Positions 41,501-50,454 of a stretch of DNA of 64,000 nucleotides are shown here, one piece after another. The stretch spans positions 64,347,925 to 64,411,924 of the forward strand of contig NC_083885.1 in NCBI RefSeq assembly GCF_032452875.1. The letters are read 5' to 3'. Within the stretch, counting starts at the first letter, position 1. The number at the start of each line of letters is the position of its first letter. This DNA is from Bos javanicus (lineage: Eukaryota > Chordata > Mammalia > Artiodactyla > Bovidae). Both the position numbers and the translations under genes were made by a program. The notes under the pieces were generated by a model. The model worked only from the letters and a program-made list of their open reading frames with translations, was not told where the DNA came from and made no database searches.

Positions 41501-43948
41501 TGCGGCGCTGGGCGGGGATCACGGGGGGCATGAGCTGAAGCGGCGGACGGTAAGATAACGAGGACCGCGGCGGGGGTGCAGGGGCGGTGACGGCTGTCAG
41601 AGTGTGGGCACAAGGCGAAAACAGCGCTGACGGGATCTGCCGACGGACCGAACACGGGAGGTGAGGCCAGCAGAGGAGACAGGAGTGACGCCAGCTCTGG
41701 CCTGACGAACTGGGGTATGAAGCTGCCGCAGACGGGCAGAGGCAAGCTGCGGCAGGGGCTGGTTTATGGGAGGAACCCAGGAGCCTGGGGCTGGATGTGT
41801 CCGCTGTGAGCTCCCTACCGGACACACGGCTGGACACGGAGGCCTGGAGCTCAGAGAGAGGACTGGGCTGGAAAGGTGGACCGGGAGAAGCCGGCGCGTG
41901 GCTAGTCTGTACAGGCGAGAACAGGGGAAGGCGGGCAGACAAGAACAGAGAGAAGTACAGGGCCCGGAGGCCCAGCGACAGCTGCAGCTCAGGATGATGA
42001 AGAGCTGCGGCAGCGGAGAAGTCAGGAAGGGTGGCCGCCCGGTGAGCTCTTTCAGGGGTGACCGTTACCCGTTTCTGTCAATCAAGTTTCACTGGAACAC
42101 AGCCCCGCCCAATCACTTATGTATGCTCTGTGGCTGCTTCTAGAAGGCAGAGGGGAGCAGCTGCAACAGAGACCTCACAGCCTTGCAGCCCCAAATATTT
42201 ACTACCTGGCCCTTCACAGTGTCAGCCTGGCAACCCTGAACGACCTCAGATGCCAGCAACAGTCAAGAAAGACCAAGACCTGAGCGCTGCCTTTGGTAAT
42301 GTGGATGGAGCTCACTGGGCGACTGAACCTGGCTCATACATGGAGGAGCTGGTGATGACACGTAGGAGACACAGCGGACGGAGACAGTTTATCAACATTC
42401 TAAGAAGCAACACAACCAAGCGGGAAAAGATAGCCTTACACACCACACCAGGGCTGCCCTTCCCTCTTCTGTCTGCCAAACCTTTTCTCTTCCTGCAAAA
42501 CATGAGGCCTGGGACTTCCCTGGTGATCCAGTGCTTAAGAATCCGCCTAGCAATGCAGCAGACGTAGGTTCGATCCCTGGTCGGGGAACAAAGATCCCAC
42601 ATGCCGCAGGGCAGCTAAGCAACTAGAGAGCCCGCGTGCCACCACGAGAAGCCCTTGCAGTGTAACTACACGAAGTCCGTACGCTGCAATGAAGACCCAA
42701 GCACAGCCAAAGAAAAATACTGAAAAAGGAAACATGGGGCTCAGAGATCACCTCCCTCCCCTTCCCCGACAGGTGCCGAGACTCCGAGAGTTCCTCCAGC
42801 CCACTATCACCATGCTAGAACTCACATTCAGAACCCTGTATGCTTCCACGACTTTCCACTAACAGCTCCCAGGGAGCAGGGGCCAGGGCTCAGCCATCTG
42901 TCTCTCCAGGGCCTAGCTCAAAGAGAACATCAGACAAACCAGGTTCAACAAAGGGGCTGTCCTGTCTGTGCTGAGGAGCACCTTACTCTAGGGAGGGGCT
43001 GACTCAGTCCTTCAGTGACCGACAAACAGAGAAAGACATGGAGAGGAAGCAGGGAGGGAGGCCCTGGGCTGCCCCTGTAGCCCACCACTCACCAGAATGT
43101 GGGCAAATGGGAACCAGCTCCCCCGACAGGTCTCTTACACTGAAAACTTCTAAAAGAAAATAAACGTCATTAAGCCCTGAAAAGCAAGCTTGCCTTTCAG
43201 AGAGGAGAAGAGGGAACGCCCCCTCACCTGGGACGTGGCTTGCCGTTCAACTCCGGTCCCGGCCGCCTCCTGCTTGGGCCCCCTCTCCCGGAGGGCGGCC
43301 GTGTCCCTGGAAGGCAGAGCTGGGGGAAGAGAAAGAAGCAGCTAGAGGCCAGGTCTCCACCTGTCCCTTCCTGCTGCGTCTTAAACGACGGCTACAAATA
43401 CGAAACGGATTCAACAGGTGGAGAATCAAATGCTCCAGCATGAGCGGCCGGGGACCAATTTTGAAGGGGCAGCCGGAATAAGGTCACTAGCCTACGAGGG
43501 GCACCCACGGTGCGGAGGCGGGTTTCTGGGAGCACTGAAACAGAGGGGTGTCCAGTGAGGGTGACCCTGACCGACGCTCTCAGGCTGAGTTTCCAAGCTT
43601 TGGATTCCCGCCCCCCCCACCCCCCACAGCCCAGGGACGCCATTCACCAGCACCTGGGCCCCGGGAAGCCTTCTGCCCCAGACACCACGCTCCCCTCACC
43701 CTGACAGGATGGGTTCGTCCCGTCCGCTCGCCACCCCCACCTCTGTCCTCCGGTCCCGTGGTCGCCGCTCCTCGCCGGCCCTTAGACGTGGGGCCACTCC
43801 TTGAGCGCGGCCTTCCCCGGGCCGGACGGGCGAAGGCGACCGGGGTCCCCGCGCTCCGACCTCGGCCCGCCCTGGGCTTGGCGCGGGGGGCGCCTCGCCG
43901 CGGCTGCGACCCCAGCCCGCGGGGGCCCGCGCTCACCGCCCCCCGCAT
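27803..43948 (-). CDS. ZFP28: ZFP28, double-KRAB C2H2 zinc-finger repressor
   Basis: Nuclear DNA-binding transcriptional repressor. Exons (minus): 43948-43741, 43319-43228, 38578-38452, 38366-38271, 36338-36187, 35493-35382, 35043-34948, 29508-27803. The sum is 2589 nt, 862 residues; human ZFP28, as I recall it, is 868. The N-terminus (MRGA.., RGAPRAKPRAGRG, ARGRPRSRSG) is the ZFP28-specific basic leader. Residues 101-175 are an intact KRAB A+B, 175-225 a spacer, 226-295 a second KRAB with a decayed A box but good B box, 415-807 fourteen C2H2 fingers, then a cysteine-less relic finger and a tail ending SPPSLPSLPS. The start was chosen by this match; an upstream in-frame ATG at 44134 would add 62 residues. 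ATG has G at -3. The promoter lies at about 44.2 kb. Third codon positions of the finger region are unusually GC-rich. Identity is secure, and each intron has GT-AG ends. Confidence 0.93.
29545..33370. repeat. Tandem array: 78-bp units then about 53 x 66-bp units
   Basis: 29545-29865 holds about four 78-bp units (CCTACACTGG starts at 29554, 29631, 29709 and 29787). From about 29870 to 33370 a 66-bp unit repeats with few indels (GAAACCCT starts at 29911, 29977, 30043, 30110, 30176 and onward). 66 bp is exactly 22 codons, so runs of units stay open on both strands. The sense strand translates to VSEVHGLLVSLGFHSPVSSL-like repeats. The array fills most of the last ZFP28 intron's 3' part and contains no SINE or LINE insertion. 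It is not a named bovine satellite to my knowledge. Confidence 0.93.
33371..33638. other. ZFP28 last intron, nothing recognised
   Basis: Short unique stretch between the tandem array and a Bov SINE. Confidence 0.4.
33640..33850 (-). repeat. Bov-tA SINE
   Basis: GTTGCTGTGCTACAGTCACC side, then GGGATTCTCCAGGCACGATA, GGGGATCTTCCCAACCCAGG and GCGGATTCTTTACCACTGAG in reverse complement. Confidence 0.88.
34487..34858 (+). repeat. L1 ORF2 fragment
   Basis: Sequence such as GCAGACGATATGATCTCATG, AATCAGCTATTTCCATACAC, CTAGGAATGAACAGTCTGAAAAGGA and TTTAGGAATAAAATTACC corresponds to L1 ORF2 downstream of the RT active site, 5'- and 3'-truncated. Bases 33851-34486 are unassigned intron. Confidence 0.65.
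34948..35043 (-). CDS. ZFP28: ZFP28 second KRAB B-box exon
   Basis: A 96-nt exon (acceptor TTTTCCTGTGTGCAG, donor TCAG|GTGAGCC). It encodes CASEPDLVSLLERRKAPW and more. The B box is well preserved, in contrast to its partner A box. Confidence 0.9.
35044..35381. other. Short ZFP28 intron
   Basis: A 338-bp intron between the two exons of the second KRAB module, GT-AG ended, with no repeat recognised. Confidence 0.6.
35382..35493 (-). CDS. ZFP28: ZFP28 second KRAB A-box exon, degenerate
   Basis: A 112-nt exon (acceptor CTGCCATTGCAG, donor GGAG|GTAAGG), 15 nt shorter than a standard A-box exon. It reads GLVAVTDVATDVSQRPDPAG onward. The start (TDVA) is kept, but the EEW and MLEN motifs are missing. 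The human ZFP28 second KRAB is degenerate in the same place, so this is ancestral. Confidence 0.88.
36187..36338 (-). CDS. ZFP28: ZFP28 inter-KRAB spacer exon
   Basis: A 152-nt exon (acceptor CTATCCTTCAG, donor CAGCCG|GTGAGTC). It encodes DSQTLLKTQELPSENNFSEE and beyond. The pattern of KTQELP..NF.E..LSQ..TER..LGE.W.Y.A..E.QP matches the human ZFP28 spacer. Confidence 0.88.
36585..36857 (+). mobile_element. Bov-A2 SINE dimer
   Basis: Two BovA units joined by the TTCACTTTCACTTTTCACTT linker, ending GACTGAAGCGACTTAGCAGC. It lies in the ZFP28 intron, antisense to the gene. Confidence 0.9.
36858..38270. other. ZFP28 intron, nothing recognised
   Basis: Unique intron sequence of mixed composition. 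I found no repeat and no extra exon. CpG content rises in the last 200 bases near the first KRAB exons. Confidence 0.4.
38271..38366 (-). CDS. ZFP28: ZFP28 first KRAB B-box exon
   Basis: A canonical 96 nt (acceptor GCATTTAG, donor CCAG|GTGAGC). It encodes GLCLSKPEMISSLEQRKEPW and more. Confidence 0.93.
38452..38578 (-). CDS. ZFP28: ZFP28 first KRAB A-box exon
   Basis: A canonical 127 nt (donor CTGG|GTAAGG). It encodes SPLTFGDVAVEFSGEEWAWL followed by an intact VMLENYRNLASLG. The acceptor CGTGTCGCCCCAG has a weak, GC-rich pyrimidine tract, so some exon skipping is conceivable. Confidence 0.92.
39470..39660 (+). repeat. Old L1M 3' end
   Basis: CACAAGGGTTCTGTGGGTGT, TCATTGAGTTGTACATATTA and TCTTGCCTCAATAAAGTGGT give the terminal part of an old L1. 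Confidence 0.5.
40300..40520 (+). repeat. Ancient interspersed element, family not assigned
   Basis: GCTGAGATCCCAACACCCGT, GAAGGTATTATTTGGAGACA, CATGAATGGGATGAGTGTCC and GAGCACACAGTGAGAATGTG match a common mammalian repeat I can recognise but not name safely. A weaker copy is at 48115-48200. Confidence 0.4.
40521..42049. other. ZFP28 intron, nothing firm
   Basis: The first half is AT-rich. 41300-42000 is GC- and purine-rich with several open frames that lack splice context and domain content, so I treat it as non-coding. Confidence 0.4.
42050..42235. repeat. Old hAT-type DNA transposon fragment
   Basis: TTTCACTGGAACACAGCCCC, CACTTATGTATGCTCTGTGG, GAGCAGCTGCAACAGAGACC and ATTTACTACCTGGCCCTTCA are the same family as 26935-27110 in opposite orientation, and better preserved. 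Confidence 0.55.
42508..42728 (+). repeat. CHR SINE
   Basis: GGGACTTCCCTGGTGATCCA, AGGTTCGATCCCTGGTCGGG, CACATGCCGCAGGGCAGCTA and AATGAAGACCCAAGCACAGC, a full-length-like copy. Confidence 0.88.
43228..43319 (-). CDS. ZFP28: ZFP28 exon 2
   Basis: A 92-nt exon (acceptor CTCTTCCCCCAG, donor CCCAG|GTGAGG). The split Ala is followed by LPSRDTAALRERGPKQEAAG and more. LPSRDTA and the AGTG..E segment align with human ZFP28 upstream of its first KRAB box. Confidence 0.9.
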
Positions 43949-44365
43949 GTCGGCGCCGAGCGCGCCCCGCCGCCGGCCCGCCCCACCCCGGCCCGCGCGC
44001 GCCCGGCAGCCGAGCCCACCACCCCGCCGGGCCCGCAGGGAGCCGGGCCGCGCGCCGCCGCCGGAAGGGGGCGTGTCCACCGCCGCGGCGCCCTCTGGGA
44101 AACGGAGTCCCGGCCGGCGTCGCGGAGGCGCCAAGGCCTCAGGCGGCGGCGAGGCCAGGGCCCGTCAGCCCCGCCCCAGGTCAGCCGCTCCCGGCCCTTC
44201 CGGCCCGCGGCTGCCCCCACAAGCAGCGGGTCTGGCTGGGCGTACAGGCTGCCTCTCGAGACAGAAGCATACCCCGAGGGCTTCTGGGAGTCGTGCCGGC
44301 CTTGGAGCGCGCAGGCGCAGTTGCAGAGGGGGTGGAGCCTGCGGCGAGGGGCGGGGCCGTGGGGA
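43690..44365. promoter_or_regulatory. CpG-island promoter of ZFP28
   Basis: Very CpG-dense. On the minus strand an ACGACTCCCAGAAGCCC element (44295-44279) is followed downstream by exon 1. GCGCGCAGGCGCAGTT and GGGGCGGGG boxes (44309-44356) lie just upstream. No TATA box. The transcription start is probably between 44.1 and 44.3 kb. Confidence 0.75.
43741..43948 (-). CDS. ZFP28: ZFP28 exon 1, basic N-terminal leader
   Basis: 208 coding nt in the CpG island. The donor is AGAG|GTGGGG, a GT site with G at +3 to +6, chosen because it alone joins in frame to exon 2 with the conserved Ala-Leu-Pro-Ser-Arg. The leader is Arg/Pro/Gly-rich with clustered basic residues, a plausible nuclear or nucleolar signal. 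Confidence 0.88.
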
Positions 44366-45136
44366 TCGGAAAATGATATGATGGGCAGGGCAGGTAGCGT
44401 GGTTCTTGCAGGGTGTCACCCATCAGAATTGGGGGACGCGCAAACAGACGGGCAATACTGGGCCTGGGCAGGGCCGAGACGTGATTGTGATGGGGTGTCT
44501 GAGGAGCAGCGTGCCTTCGGTGTCCGGTCTGCATTCCCCCTTGACCTCAGGCGGGTCCCCTCTCCTGATACCAGGAGCCTCCCTCATCTGTCAGCCCTAC
44601 GCTCCAGATGCCAGACCTCAGCGACCGGCGGGTCCAAGCAGTCTTTCCCCAAACTTGCCTCTGGGTTGGCTCCTTTCTTTCATTCGCTTGTCATCCCCTG
44701 GGAGTGATCTGCCCAGCCTCATAAATACCACCAATTCCCTGTCAATGAAAATAATCGATGAATACTGTACAATAAAAATAGAAAAGAGTTTTATTTGAGT
44801 CAAACTGAGGACTACAGCCCAGAATACAGCCTCCCAAATCATTCTGAAAAATTGCTCCAGAGAAGCATGGTTTTCAACAGTTTTACGTGTTGTCAGAACA
44901 AAACGTTAAACACGTCAGAGATATGTTTCTTCAAGTTTTCAAAACAAACGGACCGCCATACATTCACAATGCCTCGGCAGTTGGCCTTGGCACCTGGGAA
45001 TGAAGTATTACTGATGGAGTGTCAGCACTGGCGTCCCAGGAAGGGAGGCAGCACGTGCTCTACTTCTGGCCCAGATGCCCTTTTCTTTTCTAATTACAGC
45101 AGACGTACCATGCGTGTTTGATAGGCCACAAACAAG
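44366..45136. other. Spacer between ZNF835-like 3' end and ZFP28 promoter
   Basis: Contains an AATAAA on the minus strand at 44794-44789, which may be the 3' end of the ZNF835-like gene. Otherwise it is unassigned; 44765-44960 resembles an old retroposon I could not classify. Confidence 0.35.
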
Positions 45137-45378
45137 CTATTTTAGTTCAGTTCAGTCGCTCAGTCGTGTCACTCTTTGCGAACCCATTCACCAGGCCAGA
45201 CTTCCCTGTCCAACACCAACTCCCAGAGCTTGCTCAAACTCATGTCCATTGAGTCATGATGCCATCCATCTCATCCTCTGTCATCCCCTTCTCCAGCCTT
45301 CAATCTTTCCCAGCATCAGGGTCTTTTCCAATGAATCAGTTCTTCACATCAGGTGGCCAAAGTATTGGAGGATTTTAG
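45137..45378 (-). mobile_element. BovB LINE 3' fragment
   Basis: Reverse complement of the BovB end: AGTTCAGTTCAGTCGCTCAG, CTTGCTCAAACTCATGTCCA, TTCAATCTTTCCCAGCATCA and CATCAGGTGGCCAAAGTATT. Confidence 0.88.
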
Positions 45379-45488
45379 TTAGCATAAAATTAAAATTAAC
45401 TCACGTATAAGGCAGAATCACTTCCCCATATCTTTTAAAATCCTGTCCATAACATTCATCGTTATCTGAGTTAGCTGACCTTTTTATG

Positions 45489-45690
45489 GGCTTCCCTGGT
45501 GGCTCAGTTGTAAAGCATCCGCCCGCACTGCAGGAGTCGGGAGTTTGATCCCTGGGTCGTCGGGAAGATCCCCTGGAGGAGGAAATGGCAACCCACTCCA
45601 GTATTCCTGCCTGAAGACTCCCATGGACACTGGAGCCTCGCAGGCGCCACTGTCCGTGGGGTCGCAGAGTCGGACACAACTGAGTGACCA
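45489..45690 (+). repeat. Bov-tA SINE
   Basis: GGGCTTCCCTGGTGGCTCAG start, GATCCCCTGGAGGAGGAAAT, CTCCAGTATTCCTGCCTGAA and GTCGGACACAACTGAGTGAC, with the tail expanded into (AC)n. Confidence 0.9.
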
Positions 45691-45693
45691 CAC

Positions 45694-45743
<50 letters not shown>
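45691..45743. repeat. (AC)n microsatellite
   Basis: A near-perfect AC run of about 26 dinucleotides at the SINE tail, inside the presumed 3' UTR region of the ZNF835-like gene. Likely length-polymorphic. Confidence 0.9.
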
Positions 45744-45746
<3 letters not shown>

Positions 45747-46021
45747 CTCTCTTTATGATTTTGAACCAGGGAGACTGGCAGATGTGGGCTTGATCCTGGC
45801 AGTGTGACATCAGCCTCGAGTGAGGAGGGAACCTCACGGAGCCTCTCAGAGCCTCGGTTTCCCCAGGGGCATCACTGGGATGGTGGTGTGTCTCCTGGCC
45901 AGCACCAAGAGCCTGAGCACGAGGTAGCGAAGGTTCAGTGAGCCCCCACCTATAGGAGGTCCCCGTAGATCTCAGGCTTCATGCTTGGGCTGGTCCACCA
46001 AGGTTATGTGTTGTACCATGT

Positions 46022-46178
46022 ACAGAGGATGAGGATCACATGGTTAGACAGCATCACCGACTCAATGCACATGAGTCTGCGACCTCCGGGAGATACTGAA
46101 GGACAGGGAAGCCTGGCGTGCTGCAGTCCACAGGGTCGCCAAGAGTTGGACGCGACTGAAAGGCTGAACAGCAGCCAC
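46022..46178 (+). mobile_element. BovB LINE 3' end fragment
   Basis: GGATGAGGATCACATGGTTA, CAATGCACATGAGTCTGCGA, GCGTGCTGCAGTCCACAGGG and GACTGAAAGGCTGAACAGCA. It ends 40 bp past the ZNF835-like stop codon, antisense to that gene. Confidence 0.82.
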
Positions 46179-46217
46179 CACCAGCACCGAGGTTTCTGCA
46201 GGCTCCCCGTTGTCACG

Positions 46218-47807
46218 TCAGCAGGCTCCTCCTCCCGCCGGGAGCGCGGGTGTGGGTGCGGCGGCGGCCGCGGGGCCAAGCGGAGCCCCCACCTTCTTGC
46301 CCGCGGCGTGGGTCTTCCGGTGCCGGATGAGCGCGGAGGAGAAGCTGAAGGCCTTGCCGCAGCCGCCGCACTCGTAGGGCTTCTCGCCGGTGTGCACGAT
46401 GTGGTGCTGGACCAGGTAGGCGCGGTTGCTGAAGGCCTTGCCGCACTCGGGGCAGGCGTAGGGCCGCTCGCCCGTGTGCGTCCGCCGGTGCAGCGTCAGC
46501 GACGAGCCGTGGCTGAAGGCGCGGCCGCAGTCGCCGCAGCGGAAGGGCTTCTCGCCCGTGTGCACCTTCTGGTGTTCGAGCAGGGAGGACACGTGGCCGA
46601 AGGCGGCGCCGCACTCCGGGCACTTGTAGGGCCGCGCGCCCGTGTGCGCCAGGTGGTGCTGCACCAGGTGCGAGCGGTTGCTGAAGGCGCGGCCGCAGGC
46701 CCCGCACGCGTAGGGCCGCTCGCCGGTGTGCGTGCGCCGGTGGCGGCTCAGGTGCGACACCTGCGTGAAGGCCTTGCCGCACTGCGCGCAGGCGAAGGGC
46801 TTCTCGCCCGTGTGGATGCGCCGGTGCTCGGTGAGCGAGGCGCTCTGGCTGAAGCGTGCGCCGCACTCAGTGCAGGCGAAGGGCTTCTCACCCGTGTGCA
46901 CGCCGCGGTGTTGCGCCAGGTGCGCGGCCTGCGTGAAGGCCTTGGCGCACTGGCCGCACGTGTAGGGCCGTTGGGCCGTGTGCGTGCGCTGGTGGCGGAG
47001 CAGCGCCGAGGAGAAGCGGAAGGCCTTGTCGCAGCGCGCACAGGCGAAGGGCTTCTCGCCCGTGTGGATGCGCTGGTGCTCCCGCAGCGACGAGCGGCTG
47101 CGGAAGGCTTTGGCGCACTGGCCGCAGGCGAAGGGCCGCTCGCCCGTGTGCACGCGCCGGTGCTGCGCCAGGTGCGTGGGGCGCGCGAAGGCCTTGCCGC
47201 AGTCGGTGCAGTGGTGGGGCCGCTCGCCCGTGTGCACGCGCCCATGCGCCGCCAGATAGGAGCCCTGGCTGAAGGCCTTGCCGCACTCGGCGCAGGCGTA
47301 GGGCCGCTCGCCCGTGTGCACGCGCCGGTGCTGCGCCAGGTGCGCGCTCTGGCTGAAGGCGCGGCCACAGTCCGCGCAGGGGAACGGCTTCTCCCCGGTG
47401 TGCGTCCTCTGGTGCAGCGTGAAGGCCGAGCAGTAGCTGAAGGCCTTGCCGCAGTCCCCACACTTCCACGGCTTGCTGGGGCCACCGCCCCCTCGCTCCG
47501 CCACCTCCTCTGGCTCCGGCTCCGCGCTGGCGGCTGCCTTCTTCAGGGTCCTGCGCTTTCTTGGAGCGCCGCGCCTCTGGGGCCGGTGGTCGGCCTGCGG
47601 AGTCAGGGGGCTGCAGTTGGTCTCGGGAGTTCCGGCGGCGAGCTCATCCTGCTTGGGCACCCCGTCCCTGGTGGGGTTTTCCTTGCGGGCCTCCTGCTTC
47701 AAACAGGTTTCCGCCTTCTCTGGCCCGTCCTTGAACCCACCCTCGGGTTTGGGGGTTTCTCCCAACTTGGAGCTCTGGGGAGCGGCGCCCTCCAGGAGTG
47801 CTTCCAT
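46218..47807 (-). CDS. ZNF835: ZNF835-like C2H2 zinc-finger protein, no KRAB
   Basis: A probable nuclear DNA-binding transcription regulator of 529 residues. Residues 1-110 are acidic and Pro/Glu-rich, with a basic cluster PQRRGAPRKRRTLKK (76-90) that could be a nuclear signal. From about 113 to 505 there are 14 uninterrupted C2H2 fingers with TGEKP/TGERP linkers, all ligands intact. The tail is Ala/Pro-rich. The opening finger (KPWKCGDCGKAFSYCSAF) and several variants (ECGARFSQSASL, QCAKAF) match ZNF835 as I remember it, but this is memory of one paralogue and not a search. No KRAB exon precedes it. The whole coding exon is CpG-dense and GC3-rich. A long pyrimidine tract on the sense strand (47915-47850) marks the upstream acceptor, so the 5' UTR exon is probably in the CpG island near 50.3 kb. 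The start is the first ATG after that acceptor. Confidence 0.65.
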   Translation of the reverse strand: MEALLEGAAPQSSKLGETPKPEGGFKDGPEKAETCLKQEARKENPTRDGVPKQDELAAGTPETNCSPLTPQADHRPQRRGAPRKRRTLKKAAASAEPEPEEVAERGGGGPSKPWKCGDCGKAFSYCSAFTLHQRTHTGEKPFPCADCGRAFSQSAHLAQHRRVHTGERPYACAECGKAFSQGSYLAAHGRVHTGERPHHCTDCGKAFARPTHLAQHRRVHTGERPFACGQCAKAFRSRSSLREHQRIHTGEKPFACARCDKAFRFSSALLRHQRTHTAQRPYTCGQCAKAFTQAAHLAQHRGVHTGEKPFACTECGARFSQSASLTEHRRIHTGEKPFACAQCGKAFTQVSHLSRHRRTHTGERPYACGACGRAFSNRSHLVQHHLAHTGARPYKCPECGAAFGHVSSLLEHQKVHTGEKPFRCGDCGRAFSHGSSLTLHRRTHTGERPYACPECGKAFSNRAYLVQHHIVHTGEKPYECGGCGKAFSFSSALIRHRKTHAAGKKVGAPLGPAAAAAPTPALPAGGGAC

Positions 47808-47824
47808 CCCGGCTTTCCGAGCTG

Positions 47825-50050
47825 CTGCCTCGATTTCACATCTTTGTTATGGGAAAAGTAGGGGAGGAGAAGCGGGAGAGAGAAAGAAGGAAGGAAAGAA
47901 AGAAAACAATGGAGAACCAAACTGGTCTGTCACCGGTCTCAGGCTGGGAAAGGGTCAGCGAGGGGCCTGTCTACCGGCTGCCTGGGTCAGACTGGTGTCC
48001 TGGGGCCACCCTGTGCGTTGTGTTCAACAGGACGTTGAACAGGATCCTGGGACTCAGAGCACCCCAATACCCGCCAGGTGCAGCAACCAAGTGTCTCTCA
48101 ACCCTGCTGCTAGGGATTCAACTGTGTCCACGCAAAATGTATACTGAAGCCCTCACTCCTGGTGTGTACCGCGGTCAGTATCCGCCACTGGGGGCAGACC
48201 CCTGGGGTGGGCGGACGAGTCGGGGGCCATCCTGGGGGTGATGGCATAACCCCCTGAACACACCCTTCCCTGAAAGACCGTGGATCCAGACGGTCGTGTG
48301 TCTGCCCCCTGGGCCTGAGCCTCCCTGGAAACTGTCTTCCATGAAACTGGTCCCTGGTGCCAAAACGGCTGGGGCCTGCTGCTTTAAGCTGTTGCCACGT
48401 ATTAGCTCTTTATTCCACAGTGAGGCTCCTGGAAGCTGCGATGCCAGGGCTCCGGAGCTTTTCCTCCTTCCTCTCTCCCCTCCACTTAAAGTCACCAATG
48501 GCTCCATGAAAGCCTCACTCCTCTCCATGGCCCGCACAGCAGCTGCCCAACTTCAGCCTTCTCCAGCCAAAGGCCTCCTCCCTGTTCCACAAATGACTCC
48601 GGGCATGCTCCTGCCATAGGGCCTTTGCATCGGCCATTCCAGCTGCCTGAAAGGCTCGTCCCCCAGTGCAGGCCTCACTGAGGAAGTGATGATGAGAGCA
48701 TTCTGGCCTGTGAGCACCGCCAAGTGCAAAGGGCCTAAGGTGGGACCACAACCACGGTGTCAGAGGCCAAGTAAAGGGGCTGGGCGCGGGGCGAGGGCTG
48801 GAGAAGTGTGACCGGGCAGAGCGCAGGGAGACCCGGACGATGCGGTGAGGGCAGGTGGTGCGGGGTCTTTGTGCAGGGCGAGCGCTCTGCGGCGGGACCC
48901 AGGCTGGGCCGGGCCCAGTGTGGGGTCACCCCTCCGGCAGCCCCCAGGCTTGAGCAGGGCCTGGCTGGGTCCCCAGAGGAGGCAGTGGTACCCACCTCGT
49001 GGGTTTGGAAGCACCGGGTCCCATCCACATCTCTCGGGCTGTGGCACCTGTCCCGGCTGCACGTGCCTCCCGCGTGGGTCCAGCAGACGTCTGTGCAAGA
49101 AAGCAGCAGGGATGTGAAGGCAGATGCCTGGGCAGACGCCGCACACAGGGTGTCCCCTCCGTGTGCGTGTGGGGACGGTAGGTGGAGTCAGGGCGGGGTG
49201 GACCTGGGCCGGGCAGGTACACAAACAGGCAACCGAAGGGGAGACACAGACATGCCCAGAGGCAGTCACATCACCCAGACACACACTGGGGTGGCACGCG
49301 ACCAAACTGGGGGAGGGAGGCGGTTAACAGCATCCCTCCCTTGGCACTCGGATGCCCTTACACTCCCATGTGCTGTGGGTGACGAGGAGGCCAGCCATCT
49401 CACACATGTGCACAACTCCAAGTGCACCTGCGGTCACGCTTGCCCACACACACACACGGTAAGTCACACGTGGTGGCCACCCAACAGGCGCACCACCCGC
49501 AGTGGCACACCCGTCACATGCAGTCACGCGGTGGGCAGAGCTCCACACAGGCCCAGAGTCACAGGTGTGCAGCGTCTCCCCCACGCGCGCACACACACAC
49601 ACAAACACAACTCCACGCTCCTGAGGTCTCTCATAAACACCGCAGGCACGGCCCGCCACGCTCAGGCACACACAGACCATCGGGCTCCAGGCTGGCAGAC
49701 ACACCTGCGGAGCCTCCCCACGCAGGTGCACACCCAGGAACTGTGGAATTATATACCTCACACCTAGCCAGGAGAGCACATTCCACACATGCTCCAAGTC
49801 ACACAAAGACAGACGTCCCCAAGTGCTCGAATTTTCGGGCAAAGGCCGCGACGGTCAGGCACGTGCCAACCGATGGTGACCCTTGGGGACAGACTCACGA
49901 AGTCACACGCACAGGTGCACGGGCACAAAGTTCTGGTGTGACAGGCGGGCTCACACGCACGGTGACACATGCAGATACACGTCTGCACCAGGAAAAACTT
50001 CTGGAGTGGCACGCGGGGCGGGTGAGGGCGTACCGGGGACACACGGACAC
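47825..50050. other. Upstream intron of ZNF835-like gene
   Basis: 48470-48665 resembles L2 (AAAGGCCTCCTCCCTGTTCC, TGCCATAGGGCCTTTGCATC). 49150-50050 is rich in scattered CACAC/GTGTG words that keep long frames open on both strands; I regard these as compositional artefacts. No exon was confirmed. Confidence 0.45.
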
Positions 50051-50354
50051 ACACAGGGACCCGCGCACACCACCCGCGCATGCGCACCCCACAACCCGGC
50101 GCCCTCGCCTCGGGACCAGTTTCGAAGGCCTCGGGCGGCTCCCGCCAAGCGTGGCGGGTTCGAGTCAGTTTCTCCACAGTTTCTGGCCCTACCTGGTCCA
50201 CGCGGACCCCCTGAGGCCCCTCGTCCCGCGGTGGCGCGGACATGCAGGCCTCACGAAGCAAGGCAGCAGCCTCCACAGTCGGGTCCAAGCGCCGGGCCGA
50301 CCCGCTGTGTGCACGCGCGCCGGGAGAGCTGCGGCCCGTTTGGGGCTCCCAAGA

Positions 50355-50373
50355 ACTACAACTCCCAGAAGGC
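50355..50373 (+). promoter_or_regulatory. ZNF143/THAP11-type SBS element, copy 1
   Basis: ACTACAACTCCCAGAAGGC closely follows the known ACTACAATTCCCAGAATGC consensus of CpG promoters bound by ZNF143 and THAP11. Confidence 0.7.
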
Positions 50374-50435
50374 GCCGCGCTGCGCCCATACAGCGACTGA
50401 GGCCCCCCCCCCCGCGCCGTGCCGGCGTCACCGAA

Positions 50436-50454
50436 ACTACAACTCCCAGAAGGC
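50436..50454 (+). promoter_or_regulatory. ZNF143/THAP11-type SBS element, copy 2
   Basis: The identical 19-mer repeats in the same orientation. The flanks differ, so it is not simply a local tandem duplication of a longer block. Confidence 0.7.

Noticed and set aside
43948..44134. Upstream in-frame ATG at 44134 as the ZFP28 start
   Set aside because: It would add 62 residues with no counterpart in ZFP28. The ATG at 43948 gives the conserved N-terminus.
45981..47861. A 626-codon plus-strand frame opposite the ZNF835-like gene
   Set aside because: Same cause: GC-rich antisense of a 14-finger array, with Ala/Val/Leu/Gly repeats mirroring the finger period. It starts inside a BovB fragment.
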